This document shows, one piece after another, positions 62,402-64,000 of a stretch of 64,000 nt of DNA. The DNA is from Deltaproteobacteria bacterium. GTDB taxonomy: Bacteria > Desulfobacterota > GWC2-55-46. The notes below the pieces were generated by a model. That model saw nothing but the letters and a program-made list of their open reading frames with translations. It had not been told where the DNA came from and did not search any database. A program made the position numbers and the translations under genes. Where the stretch lies: assembly GCA_015075075.1 (NCBI GenBank), contig JABTVA010000007.1:1-64000 (forward strand). The letters are read 5' to 3'. The number at the start of each line of letters is the position of its first letter. Positions within the stretch are counted from its first letter, which is position 1.

Positions 62402-63715
62402 ATGCAGCTCACAGGCCTTTACTGGGGGCACAAGCTCCTTAAAAGGGTCGAGTACCCTCACGCCGAGGTCCTCGGGCCTGAAGCGAGCGTGGACGAGATA
62501 AAGGACCTCATCAGGAAGTGCGGGCAGGTCTTCATAAAGCCCATATTCAAGGGCGGGGTCGGCAAAAAGGGCAAGGCGGGCCTCATCGGCAGGGCCAAGG
62601 ACATAGCGACCGCCCTCAAGGAGAAGGAGAGGCTCTACTTCATAGAGCACACCTTCGGGACCACCTCGGTCAAGGCCGACGGCGTCACCTTCGAGGGGGG
62701 CGTGCCGGCGGAGCACGAGGTCTATTTCTCTATAACCGACTCGACGCTCTACCGCGCCCCGATGATGACCATAACGCACCACGGCGGCATGGACATAGAG
62801 GAGCTCCCCAAGGACAAGATACGGGAGATACCCTTTGACCCGCTTACGGGCCTCAAGAGCTTCCACATATCGAACGCGCTTACCGAGCTCGGCGCGCCGG
62901 GCGAGATAATAAGCCCGCTCGTGCAGAACCTCCCGAAGCTCTGGACTCTTTACAACAACTACGGGCTGAGCACCCTGGAATTGAACCCCATACGCATGTC
63001 GCCGGACAGCAAGGGGAGGCTTACGCCGGTCGCCTGCGACTTCAAGTGCTCCTTCGACATCGACAACCCGTCCTGGAAGAGGCTCGACCTCCCGGCCCAC
63101 CTCTTCGCCTCGGACTACTCCGAGTTCGAGCAGGAGATAAACCAGCTCCGTACCTACCAGGGGCAGAGCGACGTCTTCGTCATGAACCCCAAGGGCACGA
63201 TAACCGCGCCGACCTTCGGCGGCGGCGCAAACGCGCTCGTTACAGAGCTCTTAGGCGAGAGGGCCACCATATCCTCCGACTTCGGCGGCAACCCGCCTTA
63301 TGAGAAGATGTTCCAGATATCGAGGATAGTCTTCAAGTACTGGCTCAGGCAGTCCAACGTCCTCTTCATCATCGGCGGCAAGGCCAACAACACCGACATA
63401 TACGAGACCTTCAGGGCCATGGCCGACGCCTTGCGGGACTACTTCGTCACCAAGGGCCCCACGCCGCTCTACGTCGTCATAGGCAGGGGAGGCCCGAACC
63501 TCATCCGCGGCATGGCGTACATGAGGGACACCCTTGAGAACCTTAAGCTCCCTTACAGGATATTCGGCCACGACAGCGCCATGAGCGAGGTCGTGAACTA
63601 CGCCCTCAACGTCGACAAGTGGATGGAGAGGGAAGGGAGGGCGCTCGTAGCCGGGGCCCTCGGCCTGGAAACGGCGAAGGCCGGAGGAACGAAAACGGCG
63701 GCGGCTGCCAGGTAA
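62402..63715 (+). CDS. aclB: ATP-citrate lyase beta (ATP-grasp) subunit
   Basis: Small subunit of ATP-citrate lyase, which cleaves citrate with ATP and CoA to acetyl-CoA and oxaloacetate and drives the reductive TCA cycle. The 437-residue protein matches the N-terminal part of the animal enzyme: a lysine-rich ATP-grasp start (KPIFKGGVGKKGKAGLIGRA), the LELNPIRM metal-binding segment, TAPTFGGGANALVTELLG, the NNTDIYETFRAMADALRDYF helix and VIGRGGPNLIRGMAYMRD. Its closest wider relative is the succinyl-CoA synthetase beta subunit, which lacks the extra C-terminal citrate-binding part. CGGAGGTAGTT precedes the ATG. It follows idh and precedes aclA. Confidence 0.9.
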   Translation: MQLTGLYWGHKLLKRVEYPHAEVLGPEASVDEIKDLIRKCGQVFIKPIFKGGVGKKGKAGLIGRAKDIATALKEKERLYFIEHTFGTTSVKADGVTFEGGVPAEHEVYFSITDSTLYRAPMMTITHHGGMDIEELPKDKIREIPFDPLTGLKSFHISNALTELGAPGEIISPLVQNLPKLWTLYNNYGLSTLELNPIRMSPDSKGRLTPVACDFKCSFDIDNPSWKRLDLPAHLFASDYSEFEQEINQLRTYQGQSDVFVMNPKGTITAPTFGGGANALVTELLGERATISSDFGGNPPYEKMFQISRIVFKYWLRQSNVLFIIGGKANNTDIYETFRAMADALRDYFVTKGPTPLYVVIGRGGPNLIRGMAYMRDTLENLKLPYRIFGHDSAMSEVVNYALNVDKWMEREGRALVAGALGLETAKAGGTKTAAAAR

Positions 63716-63761
63716 CAGGAATAACGAAAAGCTACCCTAAAAACAAGACAAGGTGAGCGAT

Positions 63762-64000
63762 ATGCACAAGCAAGGAGTAAAGGACTTCCCGTACTATGTC
63801 GGTATAAAATCGCTTGGCGAGATAGCCACGCGCGAGGACCGCGTGTGCGTGCTGAACATACTCGGAAACGAAAGCCGGACGGTAACGCCGGTGAGCCACA
63901 TATACTCAGGCGGGAACGTCGTCTTCGGGACCATGCCGGGCAGGACCGGGCAGTCGCTCGAGACCAAGCTCGGCAACATCCCGGTCTATAACTCCGTAAA
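63762..64000 (+). CDS. aclA: ATP-citrate lyase alpha subunit (5' part, cut by the window end)
   Basis: The first 79 residues of the large catalytic subunit, which bears the phosphohistidine and the citrate-synthase-like domain further on (outside the window). The visible N-terminus (FPYYVGIKSLGEIATREDRV, CVLNILGNESRTVTPVSHIY, SGGNVVFGTMPGRTGQSLE) is the CoA-binding domain start seen in bacterial AclA. AAGGTGAG precedes ATG 63762. The gap to aclB is 46 bases, so both subunits are co-expressed. Confidence 0.85.
   Translation, partial: MHKQGVKDFPYYVGIKSLGEIATREDRVCVLNILGNESRTVTPVSHIYSGGNVVFGTMPGRTGQSLETKLGNIPVYNSV

Overview
The window is about 64 kb of a dense, GC-rich bacterial chromosome made mostly of core genes in long co-directional operons. 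A Gram-negative delta-proteobacterium-like organism (Desulfobacterota or a relative) fits best. The reasons are a heptosyltransferase-type GT9, SpoVG outside Firmicutes with a sigma-54-type promoter, a DciA-like DUF721 protein, KhpA between rpsP and rimM, and dispersed hairpin repeats of a kind I associate with that group. This placement is inference; there is no rRNA gene. No phage, transposase or CRISPR array is seen.

Layout. 1-2.4 kb: purM-purN (minus) and spoVG. 2.8-7.4 kb: surface-polysaccharide genes (GT4 glycosyltransferase, polyprenyl-phosphate sugar-phosphate transferase, UDP-glucose 6-dehydrogenase) and a small membrane protein. 7.4-15.3 kb: pyrimidine genes pyrR-pyrB-pyrC and carA-carB, with an attenuator-like terminator before pyrR. 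15.3-24.1 kb: kup, recG, a DUF1015 protein, a methyltransferase, and a GGDEF-EAL protein with a CxxCH sensor domain. 24.1-30.4 kb (minus): a GT9 glycosyltransferase, two tandem paralogous ~690-residue membrane proteins, a DUF721 protein and a small membrane protein. 30.7-35.6 kb: ffh-rpsP-khpA-rimM-trmD-rplS-rnhB-yraN. 35.9-39.4 kb: a UPF0182 membrane protein and cysQ. 39.4-42.9 kb: an iron block with a Fur-box-like site, tRNA-Gly, fur, feoB and a DtxR-type regulator carrying a FeoA domain. 42.9-43.9 kb: a badly broken sugar epimerase. 44.1-59.7 kb: dnaE, accA, then pheA-hisC-aroF-tyrA-aroA-cmk-ispH-rpsA-sppA-ihfB-HIT. 59.7-64 kb: a consensus promoter, a ZTP riboswitch with overlapping terminator, monomeric NADP isocitrate dehydrogenase, and ATP-citrate lyase aclB-aclA (aclA runs off the end).

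How the genes work together. The last block holds two enzymes of the reductive TCA cycle (isocitrate dehydrogenase and ATP-citrate lyase) under a leader that reads as a ZTP (folate/purine-stress) riboswitch. That pairing is the most interesting signal in the window. The aromatic block covers DAHP synthase, EPSP synthase and the phenylalanine and tyrosine branches. Several intergenic gaps hold short MITE-like elements with terminal inverted repeats, in at least three families.

Caution. Many conserved genes, including essential ones (ffh, dnaE), are split by one or a few single-base indels while the codons on both sides remain intact. This looks like low-coverage sequence error rather than gene decay. 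Such genes are annotated over their full inferred span, with the break positions given.
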